A program made the position numbers and the translations under genes. Below are positions 8,835 to 17,582 of a stretch of 64,000 nt of DNA, in pieces. Position 1 is the first letter of the stretch; every line of letters starts with the position of its first letter. The stretch comes from Streptomyces sp. ASQP_92 (GTDB lineage: Bacteria; Actinomycetota; Actinomycetes; Streptomycetales; Streptomycetaceae), in NCBI RefSeq assembly GCF_025399895.1, contig NZ_JAODUA010000001.1:1302001-1366000 (forward strand), written 5' to 3'. The notes beneath the pieces are model-generated. The model had not been told where the DNA came from, made no database searches, and was given only the letters and a program-made list of their open reading frames with translations.

Positions 8835-9962
8835 GTGCGTCCTGCAACCAAGACGGCAGCGGCCGTCACCACACTCCTCGGCGTCGGGGCGGCAGCGATC
8901 GTCGCCGGACGCCACGCCAGCGACGCCGCGCTCAAGGCGGCGCCGGGCCGACCGCTGCCCGCCGACCCCCGGCTGACCGTGCACGCCACGGCCCCCGGCC
9001 GGATCACCCTGACCCGCTCGCTCGCCGCGCTGCGCCCGGGGGTGTACGGCCTGGAGGGCGAGGGGGCGCACGCCGTCGTCGGCGAGGTCCTGGACGACGC
9101 CCCGCACACCGCCGACACGGTGGTACGCCGCCTGGAGCGGGTCACCCACGGCGCCCTCGTGCCGGGGGACCGGGTCCGGTTCACCCCGCAACTGCACCGC
9201 GGCACCCCGAGCACCGCCCTCGGCATCGAGCACCGGGACGTCGAGGTCACCTCCGAACTCGGGCCGCTGCCCGCCTGGTTGATCCCCGGAGTCCGCAGTA
9301 CCTGGGTGATCGCCGTGCACGGTCTCGGCACCACCCGTGAACACGCCCTGAACATCGCGGAGTTCCTGCACCGCGGTCAGCTCCCGGTGCTGGCCCTCGC
9401 CTACCGCGGCGACGAGGGCGCCCCCCGTTCGCCGGACGGGCTCGGCCACCTCGGCGACTCCGAGTGGCGCGACGTCGACGCCGCGATCCGCTACGCGCTG
9501 CGCTCCGGCGCCCGGCGCGTCATCCTGCACGGCTGGTCCACCGGCGCCACCATGGCGCTGCACGCCGCCACCCACTCCGCGCTGCGCGACCGCGTCGAGG
9601 GCATCGTCCTCGACTCGCCCGTACTGGACTGGGAGTTCACCCTCAAGGCCCTCGCCTCCGCCCACCGCACCCCCGGCCCCCTGCTGCCGCTCGCCGTCCG
9701 GGCGGCCCAGGGCCGCACCGGCATTCACGGCGACCGCCTCAGGGAGGCCGTCGACCCCCGGGCGCTGCGCGTCCCCACCCTGCTCTTCCACGGCCCCGAC
9801 GACACGCTCGCCCCCTGGGGTCCGTCCCGCGAACTGGCCGCCCGGCGACCGGATCTGGTCACCCTGCACGCCGTGCGGCACGCCCCGCACGCCTCGATGT
9901 GGAACGCCGACCCGACGGTCTACGAAGAAACCCTGCGCCGTTTCCTCACCCCGCTGATGTGA
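8835..9962 (+). CDS. Alpha/beta-hydrolase with N-terminal membrane anchor
   Basis: The 375-residue protein starts on GTG and has an N-terminal hydrophobic segment (TAAAVTTLLGVGAAAIVAG), then a roughly 110-residue unknown module. The hydrolase domain follows: VIAVHGLGTTREH (oxyanion region), the nucleophile motif GWSTGATMALHAA, the acid in LLFHGPDDTLAPW and the catalytic His near RHAPHASMW. These are the parts of a serine hydrolase of the BAAT/acyl-transferase or esterase type. The substrate is unknown. The protein is probably exported or membrane-anchored. It follows the aldolase gene by 89 bases. Confidence 0.8.
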   Translation: MRPATKTAAAVTTLLGVGAAAIVAGRHASDAALKAAPGRPLPADPRLTVHATAPGRITLTRSLAALRPGVYGLEGEGAHAVVGEVLDDAPHTADTVVRRLERVTHGALVPGDRVRFTPQLHRGTPSTALGIEHRDVEVTSELGPLPAWLIPGVRSTWVIAVHGLGTTREHALNIAEFLHRGQLPVLALAYRGDEGAPRSPDGLGHLGDSEWRDVDAAIRYALRSGARRVILHGWSTGATMALHAATHSALRDRVEGIVLDSPVLDWEFTLKALASAHRTPGPLLPLAVRAAQGRTGIHGDRLREAVDPRALRVPTLLFHGPDDTLAPWGPSRELAARRPDLVTLHAVRHAPHASMWNADPTVYEETLRRFLTPLM

Positions 9963-10313
9963 CGCTGCGTCGGCCACCGGGCGAGCACCGCCGATTCCGC
10001 TTCAACTTTCGGACGGTCACCGGGAAGGGTGCGTCCAAGGGGCGACTCCCGGCCACCCGGCGGTCGGCTCCGGCCTGGGCCGACCGCGCGGGGCTGATTC
10101 CGTTTCGCCTTCCGCTCCGGGCACGGAGTGTGTTCGTCCGGGTCGGGAGGCCCCGATACCGGGCCCCGACCGGCGCCCGGGCCCCCCGAAGGCGGCTCGT
10201 TCCGTTTGGGCTTTCGGGCAGTGACCGGGAAGACTGCATGCGTGACGTCCCGGAAGCCTGAAGAGAAGTTGCCGCGCGACTCCAGACTGCGGCTTGTCCG
10301 CGCTCCGCACCCG
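9963..10313 (+). repeat. Gene-free stretch with three diverged 32-base repeats
   Basis: This 351-base interval holds no convincing gene. It holds a repeated segment at 9995-10026, 10098-10129 and 10200-10231. The first and third agree at 25 of 32 positions, both ending TGACCGGGAA or TCACCGGGAA. The middle copy shares only the TTCCGTTTCG start. The copies are about 103 bases apart, which suggests ancient tandem duplication of a roughly 103-base unit. No promoter was assigned. Confidence 0.5.
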
Positions 10314-11657
10314 ATGCAAGCCCGACCCCTTGCCGCCGCCCGCAGGGCCGTGACCGACCGGCGCACCCGGCCGGCCCCGCGCCCGCCCGCGGGCACCCCC
10401 GCCGCCGCCGAACTGGCCCGCCAGGCCAGGGCGGTGCTCCAGGACGCCGTACGCGTGGCCCGCTGGACCGAGGCCGAGCGTGCCCGCGGCGCCGCCCCCG
10501 GCCCCGGCCGGCCCGGCCCGCTGCCCGCGCCCGTAGCGGAGCGGGCCGCCGCCGCCCTGGGACTGACGCCCGCTCAGGTGCGGGCCGGCTGGGACCGGGC
10601 CCGGCTCGCGGGCCTCGTCGAACTGCACGGCGCCACGGTGCGGCCGGGCTGGCGCATGCGCGCCTGGGACCGCGACGACGCGGCCGTGCTGCGCGGCTGG
10701 GTCGCCCTGTTCGACGCGTGGTCCCTGGTCCACCCCGCGCCGGAGGACTTCGCCCCGACCGCGGTCGCCGAGGTCGTCGAAGCCGTCCCCCAGGTGCTCT
10801 CGCTCCTCCAGCTCTCCAACGGGCCCGTGCTCATGCCGGCCCTGCTCGATCTGCTCGAACAGCGCGTCGCCGAACTCCGCGAGGAACGCTGCGAGGTGCC
10901 CCAGGGCCCCCGGACCGACCCCGTGTCCCTGCCGCCCCTCCTTCCCCACCTGCTCGACTGGGCCCTGACCGGCCTCGCCGCGGTCGGCGCCCTCGTCCTG
11001 GGCGAGGGCCAGGCCACCTTGACCCCCCTCGGCAACTGGGCGGTCTGGGTCAAGCTGGAGCAGATCTGCGTCGCCGCCCAGAGCCCGGCCGGCAACATCG
11101 AGCAGCCCGCCGAGGACATGCTGCGCGGCTGCGCGGGACTCACCCCGGGGCCCGCCCGCGCCGAGTACCGCGCCTGGACCGCCGCGCGCACCGTCACCAG
11201 CGCCGTCACCGAGCTCCTCGACGTGGCCCGGGGCGACGACGCCCTGCTGAGAGGACTGGCCTTCGAGGCGCTGCGCGTCGTGGGGGCGCCCGCCGAGGCC
11301 GCCGTGCGCGCCGCCGCGACGGAGACGTGCCTGCGCCCCTACGCGCTGCTCTGGCTCGCCGAGCACGAGGGCGGCGACCCCGAGGACGTCCTGGGTGTGC
11401 TCACCCGGGAGGAGTCCACCTGGCTGTGGGTCGACACGGCCGCCGCCGTGGCCGACCACGGCGAGAGCGAACTGCTCGTACGCCACCTCGACTCCGCGGT
11501 GCAGGGCACGGTCCCGGCGCTCCTGGAGGAGGTGCGGGCCATCGGTCATCCGCGCACCGTGCAGGTCCTGGTCGCCCTCGCCGCCGCCCACCCCGACCCG
11601 GCCCTCGCCAAGGCCGTGCGCCGCGCCGCGTTCCAGGTGCACAACGGTTCCGTATAG
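10314..11657 (+). CDS. Conserved hypothetical protein, alpha-helical
   Basis: I do not recognise this 447-residue protein. It is rich in Ala, Leu, Arg and Glu and has many amphipathic helical stretches. It includes LPPLLPHLLDWALTGLAAVGALVLGEG, a plsC-like NWAVWVK segment and a C-terminal region of short helical repeats (LLRGLAFEALRVVGAPAEAAV, VQVLVALAAAHPDPALAKAVRRAA) reminiscent of HEAT-like repeats. No signal peptide or membrane anchor is evident. A frame open to 10128 exists, but the ATG at 10314 avoids the upstream repeats. It converges with the zinc peptidase gene. Function is unknown. Confidence 0.65.
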   Translation: MQARPLAAARRAVTDRRTRPAPRPPAGTPAAAELARQARAVLQDAVRVARWTEAERARGAAPGPGRPGPLPAPVAERAAAALGLTPAQVRAGWDRARLAGLVELHGATVRPGWRMRAWDRDDAAVLRGWVALFDAWSLVHPAPEDFAPTAVAEVVEAVPQVLSLLQLSNGPVLMPALLDLLEQRVAELREERCEVPQGPRTDPVSLPPLLPHLLDWALTGLAAVGALVLGEGQATLTPLGNWAVWVKLEQICVAAQSPAGNIEQPAEDMLRGCAGLTPGPARAEYRAWTAARTVTSAVTELLDVARGDDALLRGLAFEALRVVGAPAEAAVRAAATETCLRPYALLWLAEHEGGDPEDVLGVLTREESTWLWVDTAAAVADHGESELLVRHLDSAVQGTVPALLEEVRAIGHPRTVQVLVALAAAHPDPALAKAVRRAAFQVHNGSV

Positions 11658-11694
11658 CGACGCGCGTAGCGGCCGCCTCCCGGGCGGCCCCGGC

Positions 11695-12588
11695 TCACCG
11701 CGCGAAGGTGTCGCAGCGGGCCATGTCACCCGTCCGGTAGCCCGTGTAGAACCACTGCTGGCGCTGCTGCGCCGAGCCGTGCGTCCAGGTCTCCGGGGTG
11801 ACCCGGCCCTGGAACTTCTCCTGGATGCGGTCGTCCCCGACGGCCGCCGCCGCGTCCAGGCCGTCCTTGATGTCCTGGTCGGTGAGCCGGGAGATCAGCG
11901 GGCGGCCGGTGGCCTTGTCCGGGGTCGTCGTCGCGTGGCGCGCCCAGACCCCGGCGTAGCAGTCGGCCTGCAACTCCACCTTCACCGCGTTGCTGTCGGC
12001 GCCCTGCCGCCCGTCCTGCGACTTCTGGAGGGTGCCCAGCAGGTTCTGGATGTGGTGGCCGTACTCGTGCGCCACCACGTACGCCTGCGCGAAGGGCCCG
12101 CCGCTGGAGCCGAACTTGGTGCGCAGCTCGTCGAAGAACCCGAGGTCGAGATAGACCTGCCGGTCGCCCGGGCAGTAGAAGGGGCCGACGGCCGAAGTGG
12201 CCGCCCCGCAGGCGGTGTTGACCCGGCCGGTGAAGAACACCGTCTGGGCGGGGGAGTACCTGCCGCCGCGCCGCGGGAGCTCCTGGCTCCAGTAGTCCTG
12301 CACGCTGTTGACCACCGCCACGATGCGGCAGTCCTCCTTGGTGTTGGCGTCCGAGCCGGTGCGGCAGCTCTGGTTCACCTGGGCCTGCGACGACGAACGC
12401 GCGCCCGGCGCGGTGTCGCCCGACGAGAGGCCGAGCTGTTCCGGACCCACCCCGAAGAACAGGCCGAGGAGCAGCGCGATGACACCGACGATGCCGCCGC
12501 CGACGGTGGCCCGGCCGCCCGGGATCCCGCCGCCCCGCTGGTCCTTGACCTCGGAGGTGTCCAGACCGGCGTCGTCGTCGAACTGCAT
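11695..12588 (-). CDS. Neutral zinc metallopeptidase, YpfJ family, membrane-anchored
   Basis: The 297-residue protein has a short cytoplasmic start (MQFDDDAGLDTSEVKDQRGG), a membrane segment (VGGGIVGVIALLLGLFFGVG) and an extracytoplasmic catalytic domain. The zinc site is VVAHEYGHHIQNLLG (HExxH). The family blocks PFYCPGDRQVYLDLGFFDEL, ELQADCYAGVWA and the C-terminal HGSAQQRQQWFYTGY are all present. Four cysteines probably form disulfides. The start at 12588 was chosen because the family normally begins just before the DRRG/DQRG motif; an earlier in-frame ATG at 12660 would add a Gly-rich leader. It is divergent from the next gene by 147 bases. Confidence 0.9.
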   Translation of the reverse strand: MQFDDDAGLDTSEVKDQRGGGIPGGRATVGGGIVGVIALLLGLFFGVGPEQLGLSSGDTAPGARSSSQAQVNQSCRTGSDANTKEDCRIVAVVNSVQDYWSQELPRRGGRYSPAQTVFFTGRVNTACGAATSAVGPFYCPGDRQVYLDLGFFDELRTKFGSSGGPFAQAYVVAHEYGHHIQNLLGTLQKSQDGRQGADSNAVKVELQADCYAGVWARHATTTPDKATGRPLISRLTDQDIKDGLDAAAAVGDDRIQEKFQGRVTPETWTHGSAQQRQQWFYTGYRTGDMARCDTFAR

Positions 12589-12735
12589 GGGCGCACCACC
12601 GTCTGTTCCACCGGGGCCGCCAGAGCGGCCCGGGCCGCTCATGATCACCCCGAGTATCAAAAGGTCACCCCGAGTATGGGACAGGTCACGGCGCTACGCC
12701 TGTTTTATCGCCCCGGCCGTTACGCTCGGCGCGTC

Positions 12736-13440
12736 ATGGAACGGACCCGTCTCGCGCTGACCGCGATCGCCGCCGTACTCGCTCTCCCACTGGTCACCGC
12801 GGCCCGGCACGCCGACCGGGCCCCCTACGGCGACCACTTCCACCGCTTCGCGGCCCCGACGGCCGGCGCGGCGGCGGTACGGATCCGGGGCGCCGCCGTG
12901 GAGGCGTACGACCGGGGCACCGGCGCCCCGCGCTGGACGTACGGCAGGCGGGGCAGCCGGGTGCTCGCCCTGTACCGCGCGCCCGGCCACGCCGTGGCGC
13001 TCTGGGCCGACGGCATGGTCACCGACACCGACCCCGACGCCCGCAGGGTCCGCTGGCACCGGGCCGTGCCCGGCCTCGGCGCCTGGCTGACCGCCTCGCC
13101 CGCGCGCGCCGCCGGGGTGCTCCAGCCGCTCGACCCGGACGCCACCATGCTGGCCGTCGTCGCCCCCGAGCGGGTCAGCGCCTTCCGGGTCGCCGACGGG
13201 GACCTGCGCTGGCTGCTGCCCGCGCCCCAGGGATGCGCCTTCGACCCCGCGCGCACGGCGCACACCGCGGGGGCGCTGCTGCTCGCGCGGCCCTGCCGGG
13301 GCCCCCACCCCTGGCCCCGGGAACTGGTCGCGGTCGACGGCCTCGGCGAGATCACCCCCGGCCGTACCCCGCTCGGCAACGATCTCCCGGGCGGGCGGCG
13401 TGCGGACGGCGGCGGAAACCGGGTTGCACGGCCCAGTTAG
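12736..13440 (+). CDS. Secreted PQQ-like beta-propeller-type protein, unknown
   Basis: This 234-residue protein opens with a signal peptide (MERTRLALTAIAAVLALPLVTAARHADRA is Sec-like). It then shows repeated blade-like units: VRIRGAAVEAYDRGTGAPRWTY, VRWHRAVPGL and VSAFRVADGDLRWLLP, which resemble PQQ-type propeller blades with the xxTGxxRW pattern. It has too few blades for a full propeller. No catalytic residue can be named. It lies divergently from the zinc peptidase gene. Function is unknown. Confidence 0.6.
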   Translation: MERTRLALTAIAAVLALPLVTAARHADRAPYGDHFHRFAAPTAGAAAVRIRGAAVEAYDRGTGAPRWTYGRRGSRVLALYRAPGHAVALWADGMVTDTDPDARRVRWHRAVPGLGAWLTASPARAAGVLQPLDPDATMLAVVAPERVSAFRVADGDLRWLLPAPQGCAFDPARTAHTAGALLLARPCRGPHPWPRELVAVDGLGEITPGRTPLGNDLPGGRRADGGGNRVARPS

Positions 13441-13584
13441 AATTGGCCCCATGGCAATTCTCCTCGTGCATTAGGCGGCGTCGACCTCCACGCCCCGCCG
13501 CCCACGGCCGCCCCTTCGGGGACGCGCTGCGCGTGGCGCCTCATGACGTCCCGTCCGCCGTCCACACCGCCCTGGAGTCTTTCC

Positions 13585-15183
13585 GTGATCACCGCCACCG
13601 GCATCGAGCTGCGCGCCGGCGCCCGAGTCCTCATCGAGTCCGCATCCTTCCGCGTCGCCAAGGGCGACCGCATCGGTCTGGTCGGCCGCAACGGAGCGGG
13701 CAAGACCACCCTCACCAAGTGCCTGGCCGGCCAGGGCATCCCGGCCGCCGGCACCATCACGCGCTCGGGCGAGGTCGGCTATCTGCCGCAGGACCCGCGC
13801 ACCGGCGACCTCGACGTGCTGGCCCGCGACCGCGTCCTGTCCGCACGCGGCCTCGACGAGGTGCTGCGCAAGATGCGCGAGAACGAGGAGCGCATGGCGA
13901 ACGGCAAGGGCGCCACGCGTGAGAAGGCGATGAAGAAGTACGAGCGCCTGGAGACCGAGTTCCTCACCAAGGGCGGGTACGCCGCCGAGGCCGAGGCGGC
14001 CACCATCGCCGCCGCCCTCGGCCTGCCCGACCGGGTGCTCGGCCAGCCGCTGCACACCCTCTCCGGAGGTCAGCGCCGCCGCATCGAGCTCGCCCGGATC
14101 CTCTTCTCGGACGCCGACACCCTGCTCCTCGACGAGCCGACCAACCACCTCGACGCCGACTCCATCGTCTGGCTGCGGGACTACCTCAAGACGTACCGCG
14201 GCGGCTTCATCGTCATCTCCCACGACGTCGACCTCGTCGAGACGGTCGTCAACAAGGTCTTCTACCTGGACGCCAACCGCGCCCAGATCGACGTCTACAA
14301 CATGGGCTGGAAGCTCTACCAGCAGCAGCGCGAGGCCGACGAGAAGCGCCGCAAGCGCGAGCGCCAGAACGCCGAGAAGAAGGCCGCGGCCCTCAACTCG
14401 CAGGCCGACAAGATGCGCGCCAAGGCCACCAAGACCGTCGCCGCGCAGAACATGGCCAAGCGCGCCGAGCGCCTGCTCTCCGGCCTGGAGGCGGTCCGCG
14501 TCTCCGACAAGGTCGCCAAGCTGCGCTTCCCCGACCCCGCGCCCTGCGGCAAGACGCCGCTGACCGCCGAGGGCCTCTCCAAGTCGTACGGCTCGCTCGA
14601 GATCTTCACCGATGTCGACCTGGCCATCGACAAGGGCTCCCGCGTCGTCATCCTCGGCCTCAACGGCGCCGGAAAGACGACCCTGCTGCGGCTGCTCGCC
14701 GGGGCCGAGAAGCCGGACACCGGCGAGGTCACCCCGGGCCACGGCCTGAAGATGGGCTACTACGCCCAGGAGCACGAGACGCTCGACCCCGACCGCACGG
14801 TCCTGGAGAACATGCGCTCCTCCGCGCCGGACCTGGACCTGGTCGAGGTCCGCAAGACGCTCGGCTCGTTCCTCTTCTCCGGGGACGACGTCGACAAGCC
14901 CGCCGGGGTCCTGTCCGGCGGCGAGAAGACCCGTCTCGCGCTCGCCACCCTCGTGGTGTCGTCCGCCAACGTCCTGCTGCTCGACGAGCCCACCAACAAC
15001 CTGGACCCGGCCAGCCGCGAGGAGATCCTCGGCGCGCTGCGCACGTACAAGGGCGCGGTCGTCCTGGTCACCCACGACGAGGGCGCCGTCGAGGCGCTCC
15101 AGCCCGAGCGCATCATCCTGCTGCCGGACGGCGTCGAGGACCTGTGGGGCCCGGACTACGCGGACCTGGTCGCCCTCGCCTGA
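13585..15183 (+). CDS. ABC-F family ATPase (ribosome-associated type)
   Basis: The 532-residue protein has two ABC ATPase domains and no membrane segments, so it is not a transporter but an ABC-F factor acting on ribosomes. Domain 1 has Walker A GRNGAGKTT (about 34-42), signature LSGGQRRR (about 159) and Walker B LLLDEPTNHLD. Domain 2 has GLNGAGKTT (about 359), LSGGEKTR (about 443) and LLLDEPTNNLDP. A Lys/Arg-rich inter-domain linker (EADEKRRKRERQNAEKKAAA) is typical of the P-site tRNA-interaction motif. The GTG at 13585 gives the family start VITATGIELRAG. Known ABC-F roles are translation rescue or antibiotic resistance; which applies here is not visible. Confidence 0.9.
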   Translation: MITATGIELRAGARVLIESASFRVAKGDRIGLVGRNGAGKTTLTKCLAGQGIPAAGTITRSGEVGYLPQDPRTGDLDVLARDRVLSARGLDEVLRKMRENEERMANGKGATREKAMKKYERLETEFLTKGGYAAEAEAATIAAALGLPDRVLGQPLHTLSGGQRRRIELARILFSDADTLLLDEPTNHLDADSIVWLRDYLKTYRGGFIVISHDVDLVETVVNKVFYLDANRAQIDVYNMGWKLYQQQREADEKRRKRERQNAEKKAAALNSQADKMRAKATKTVAAQNMAKRAERLLSGLEAVRVSDKVAKLRFPDPAPCGKTPLTAEGLSKSYGSLEIFTDVDLAIDKGSRVVILGLNGAGKTTLLRLLAGAEKPDTGEVTPGHGLKMGYYAQEHETLDPDRTVLENMRSSAPDLDLVEVRKTLGSFLFSGDDVDKPAGVLSGGEKTRLALATLVVSSANVLLLDEPTNNLDPASREEILGALRTYKGAVVLVTHDEGAVEALQPERIILLPDGVEDLWGPDYADLVALA

Positions 15184-15569
15184 CCGGCCCGAGGCGGTGT
15201 CCGGGGGCGGGACCGGTCGGTGATCCATCCGCTGATCCACTCCCTCTGGATCATTCGGCTCAGACGTGATCCTCAATCTGAGTGAGTGCGTCTCGTACCC
15301 CCGGTGTGTTCGGTACGGGATCAAGGTCCGTCCCTTGTGGGACGGGCCTTTTTCCGTGTGTGACCCGGAACACAGCGCTGACCTGGCGCTTCGTCTCGAC
15401 TTTCGGGCCGGGATATGTCCGCGCCCAGCCGGAATGTGAGGTTCCGCCCCGGCCGTGCGCCATCCGGGCCCCCAAGGATGTTGGACGGACCTTGCCGAAT
15501 GGGTGGCCAGGAAGCGCGGAAGGGGTGATCATGAGAAGTCCAGAGCGCACTTCCCATGAGGAGGCACGG
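15184..15569 (+). promoter_or_regulatory. Leader of gbn with GATC cluster
   Basis: This 386-base interval has no gene. It holds GATC at 15222, 15234, 15249 and 15268, all within 50 bases, plus 15319 and 15527. Chance expectation at this base composition is roughly one per few hundred bases. Because the protein encoded next is a homologue of the GATC-binding nucleoid protein Gbn, these may be its own binding sites. A terminator-like hairpin follows at 15323-15353. Confidence 0.55.
15323..15353 (+). terminator. Intrinsic terminator or attenuator upstream of gbn
   Basis: A 12-base-pair stem (15323-15334 with 15339-15350, one G-U pair), loop TTGT, is followed by five T residues. It is a textbook rho-independent terminator on the plus strand. 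It may end the ABC-F transcript, which stops 140 bases upstream, or attenuate a promoter in the GATC cluster. Confidence 0.75.
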
Positions 15570-15791
15570 GTGGCCGAGACTCTGAAGAAGGGCAGCCGGG
15601 TTACCGGCGCCGCGCGCGACAAGCTCGCGGCAGACCTGAAGAAGAAGTACGACTCCGGTGCGAGCATCCGGGCGCTGGCCGAGGAAACCGGCCGGTCCTA
15701 CGGGTTCGTCCACCGGATGCTCAGCGAGTCCGGGGTCACTCTCCGTGGACGCGGCGGAGCGACACGGGGCAAGAAGGCCACCTCGGTCTGA
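15570..15791 (+). CDS. gbn: Gbn-like GATC-binding nucleoid-associated protein
   Basis: This 73-residue protein begins VAETLKKGSRVTGAARDKL and contains a helix-turn-helix, GASIRALAEETGRSYGFVHRMLSESG, followed by a basic tail (RGRGGATRGKKATSV). From memory it closely matches SCO1839 of S. coelicolor, named Gbn for GATC-binding nucleoid-associated protein, a dimeric protein that binds GATC-type motifs across the chromosome. GTG at 15570 is the start; the site GAGGAG lies 6 bases before it. An ATG at 15531 would add 13 residues but is not favoured. The ABC-F gene upstream and enoyl-CoA hydratase downstream match the usual neighbourhood. Confidence 0.88.
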   Translation: MAETLKKGSRVTGAARDKLAADLKKKYDSGASIRALAEETGRSYGFVHRMLSESGVTLRGRGGATRGKKATSV

Positions 15792-15939
15792 CCGAGGCGG
15801 TTCGGACGGCTCCTGTGGCCCCCCGGGTCCGGTGGTGGCCACCCGGTCGGCCCTGCGGTCGACCGGGTGGTTACTGTGCAGTCACTTAATGACCGCCGAG
15901 GCGGTCGTTCACTGACGGCCACTGACCCGGAGGCGCCCC

Positions 15940-16740
15940 ATGGCTACGCCCGCATCCGTACATGAGGTATTCGACAAGGACGGCGTCCGGCTGTCCGTCG
16001 ACGACGCGGTCGCCACGGTGACCCTGACCCGTCCGGCCAAGCGCAACGCCCAGTCTCCCGCTCTGTGGCGGGCGTTGACAGAGGCCGGACGGTCGCTCCC
16101 GGGCAGCGTGCGCGTCGTCGTGCTGCGCGGCGAGGGCAAGTCCTTCTCCGCCGGCCTCGACCGCCAGGCCTTCACCCCCGAAGGCTTCGACGGCGAGCCC
16201 TCGTTCCTCGACCTCGCGCGCGGTTCCGACGCGGAACTCGACGCGGTCATCGCCGAATACCAGGAGGCGTTCACCTGGTGGCGCCGCAACGACATCGTGT
16301 CGATCGCGGCCGTCCAGGGACACGCGATCGGTGCCGGCTTCCAGCTCGCCCTCGCCTGCGACCTCCGGGTCGTCGCGCAGGACGTGCAGTTCGCCATGCG
16401 CGAGACCAGTCTCGGACTCGTCCCCGACCTCACCGGCACCCACCCGCTCGTCGGGCTCGTCGGATACGCCCGCGCGCTCGAAATCTGCGCGACCGGCCGG
16501 TTCGTCGGGGCCGAGGAGGCCGAGCGCGTCGGCCTCGCCAACCTCGCCGTGCCCGCCGGCGAACTCGACTCGGCGGTAAGGGACTTGGCGGGTGCGCTGC
16601 TGGCCGCGCCGCGTGACGCCGTGGTCGAGACGAAGGCGCTGCTGCGCGGCGCGGCCGGGCGCGGCTACGAGGAGCAGCGGGTCGCCGAGCGCGCCGCCCA
16701 GGCCCGGCGCCTGCGCGATCTGGCCGGCCTCGCCGACTGA
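15940..16740 (+). CDS. Enoyl-CoA hydratase/isomerase family protein
   Basis: The 266-residue crotonase-fold enzyme probably hydrates or isomerises an acyl-CoA. Family blocks are AVATVTLTRPAKRNAQSPALWRAL, GKSFSAGLDRQ (oxyanion hole), AAVQGHAIGAGFQLALACDLRV and SLGLVPDLTGTHPLVGLVG. The usual catalytic glutamate region is replaced by GLVPDLTGTH, with Asp where many hydratases have Glu, so the reaction may be that of an isomerase or other crotonase. It stands alone, 148 bases after gbn. The substrate is unknown. Confidence 0.88.
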   Translation: MATPASVHEVFDKDGVRLSVDDAVATVTLTRPAKRNAQSPALWRALTEAGRSLPGSVRVVVLRGEGKSFSAGLDRQAFTPEGFDGEPSFLDLARGSDAELDAVIAEYQEAFTWWRRNDIVSIAAVQGHAIGAGFQLALACDLRVVAQDVQFAMRETSLGLVPDLTGTHPLVGLVGYARALEICATGRFVGAEEAERVGLANLAVPAGELDSAVRDLAGALLAAPRDAVVETKALLRGAAGRGYEEQRVAERAAQARRLRDLAGLAD

Positions 16741-16831
16741 CGACGCGATCCCCGAGTGGTGCCGCCCCGGGACGCCCCGACCGGCCGTACCGCCCGGGAC
16801 GCCCCTGACCGGCCGTGCCACGTCCGGCCGG

Positions 16832-17494
16832 TCAGCCCGCCCAGGTCACCAGGACCCCGACGGAAGCCGCCTCCGGGACCGCCCGGGCCACCGCGCTCCG
16901 TACCGCACGCGCCACCTCCAGGGGGTGGCCCGTCGTCGCGAGCTCCAGGCGGATGTGGTCCTCCGTGAGCTGCACCGGCGGACCCAGCTCGGACGTCAGA
17001 TGCGCCACGCCGGGGGTGGCGAGCGCCGCCGTCGCCGCCCTCGTGGCGGGCGGCTCGGCTGGGCCGGGCGGGGGACCGCCGGACGGGGGAACCGGAAGGG
17101 CGTCCAGAAGGGCCGCCACCTGGAGGTCGACGTCCGAGACATCGAGGCCGAGCCGCGCGTCGGCCGCGTCGAACAGTGCCTGGCGCAGCCCCTCCGTCAG
17201 CTCCGGCAGCGGCCGGTCGCCCAGCGCCTCAAGCCGCGCGGAGATCCGCAGCGGCACCGGTGGCAGAGCGCTCGGAGGCGCCGGAATCGACGGCTCCGCC
17301 CGGGCTTCCGGGTCCGCCGGGGCCAGCCGCAGGGACGTCACGGCGAGCCCCGGCAGCGCTGCCGCCACCGCTCCCAGCACCGAGACGGCCGCCCGTTCGG
17401 AGATCCACACCCCGTCCCGCGGACCGCCCAGCGCGAGTAGTCGACCCATACCCAGCCGGCGGCGTACCCCGGCGCTCCACGCATCACCCGTCAT
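16832..17494 (-). CDS. Nucleopolyhedrovirus P10 family-type protein beside the Asp23 cluster
   Basis: The 220-residue protein lacks a clear membrane segment. It shows two blocks resembling halves of Asp23-like folds: LRISARLEALGDRP/LGLDVSDVDLQVAALL and LTEDHIRLELATTGHPLEVARAVRSAVARAVPEAASVGVLVTW. Databases label similar Streptomyces proteins nucleopolyhedrovirus P10 family; that name is historical and not a viral claim. Proline-rich spacers separate the blocks. The ATG at 17494 is used because the upstream part of the open frame is only 15 residues of low interest. It is divergent from the Asp23 operon by 88 bases, so it may share its regulation. Function is unknown. Confidence 0.6.
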   Translation of the reverse strand: MTGDAWSAGVRRRLGMGRLLALGGPRDGVWISERAAVSVLGAVAAALPGLAVTSLRLAPADPEARAEPSIPAPPSALPPVPLRISARLEALGDRPLPELTEGLRQALFDAADARLGLDVSDVDLQVAALLDALPVPPSGGPPPGPAEPPATRAATAALATPGVAHLTSELGPPVQLTEDHIRLELATTGHPLEVARAVRSAVARAVPEAASVGVLVTWAG

Positions 17495-17582
17495 TCCCCC
17501 AGCCTGCCGCATCGGGGGCGCGAGTCGGGGCAACCGCACTTAATGTGGGCAATGGAGTCCAAGCGCGAAGGGACGAACTCAC

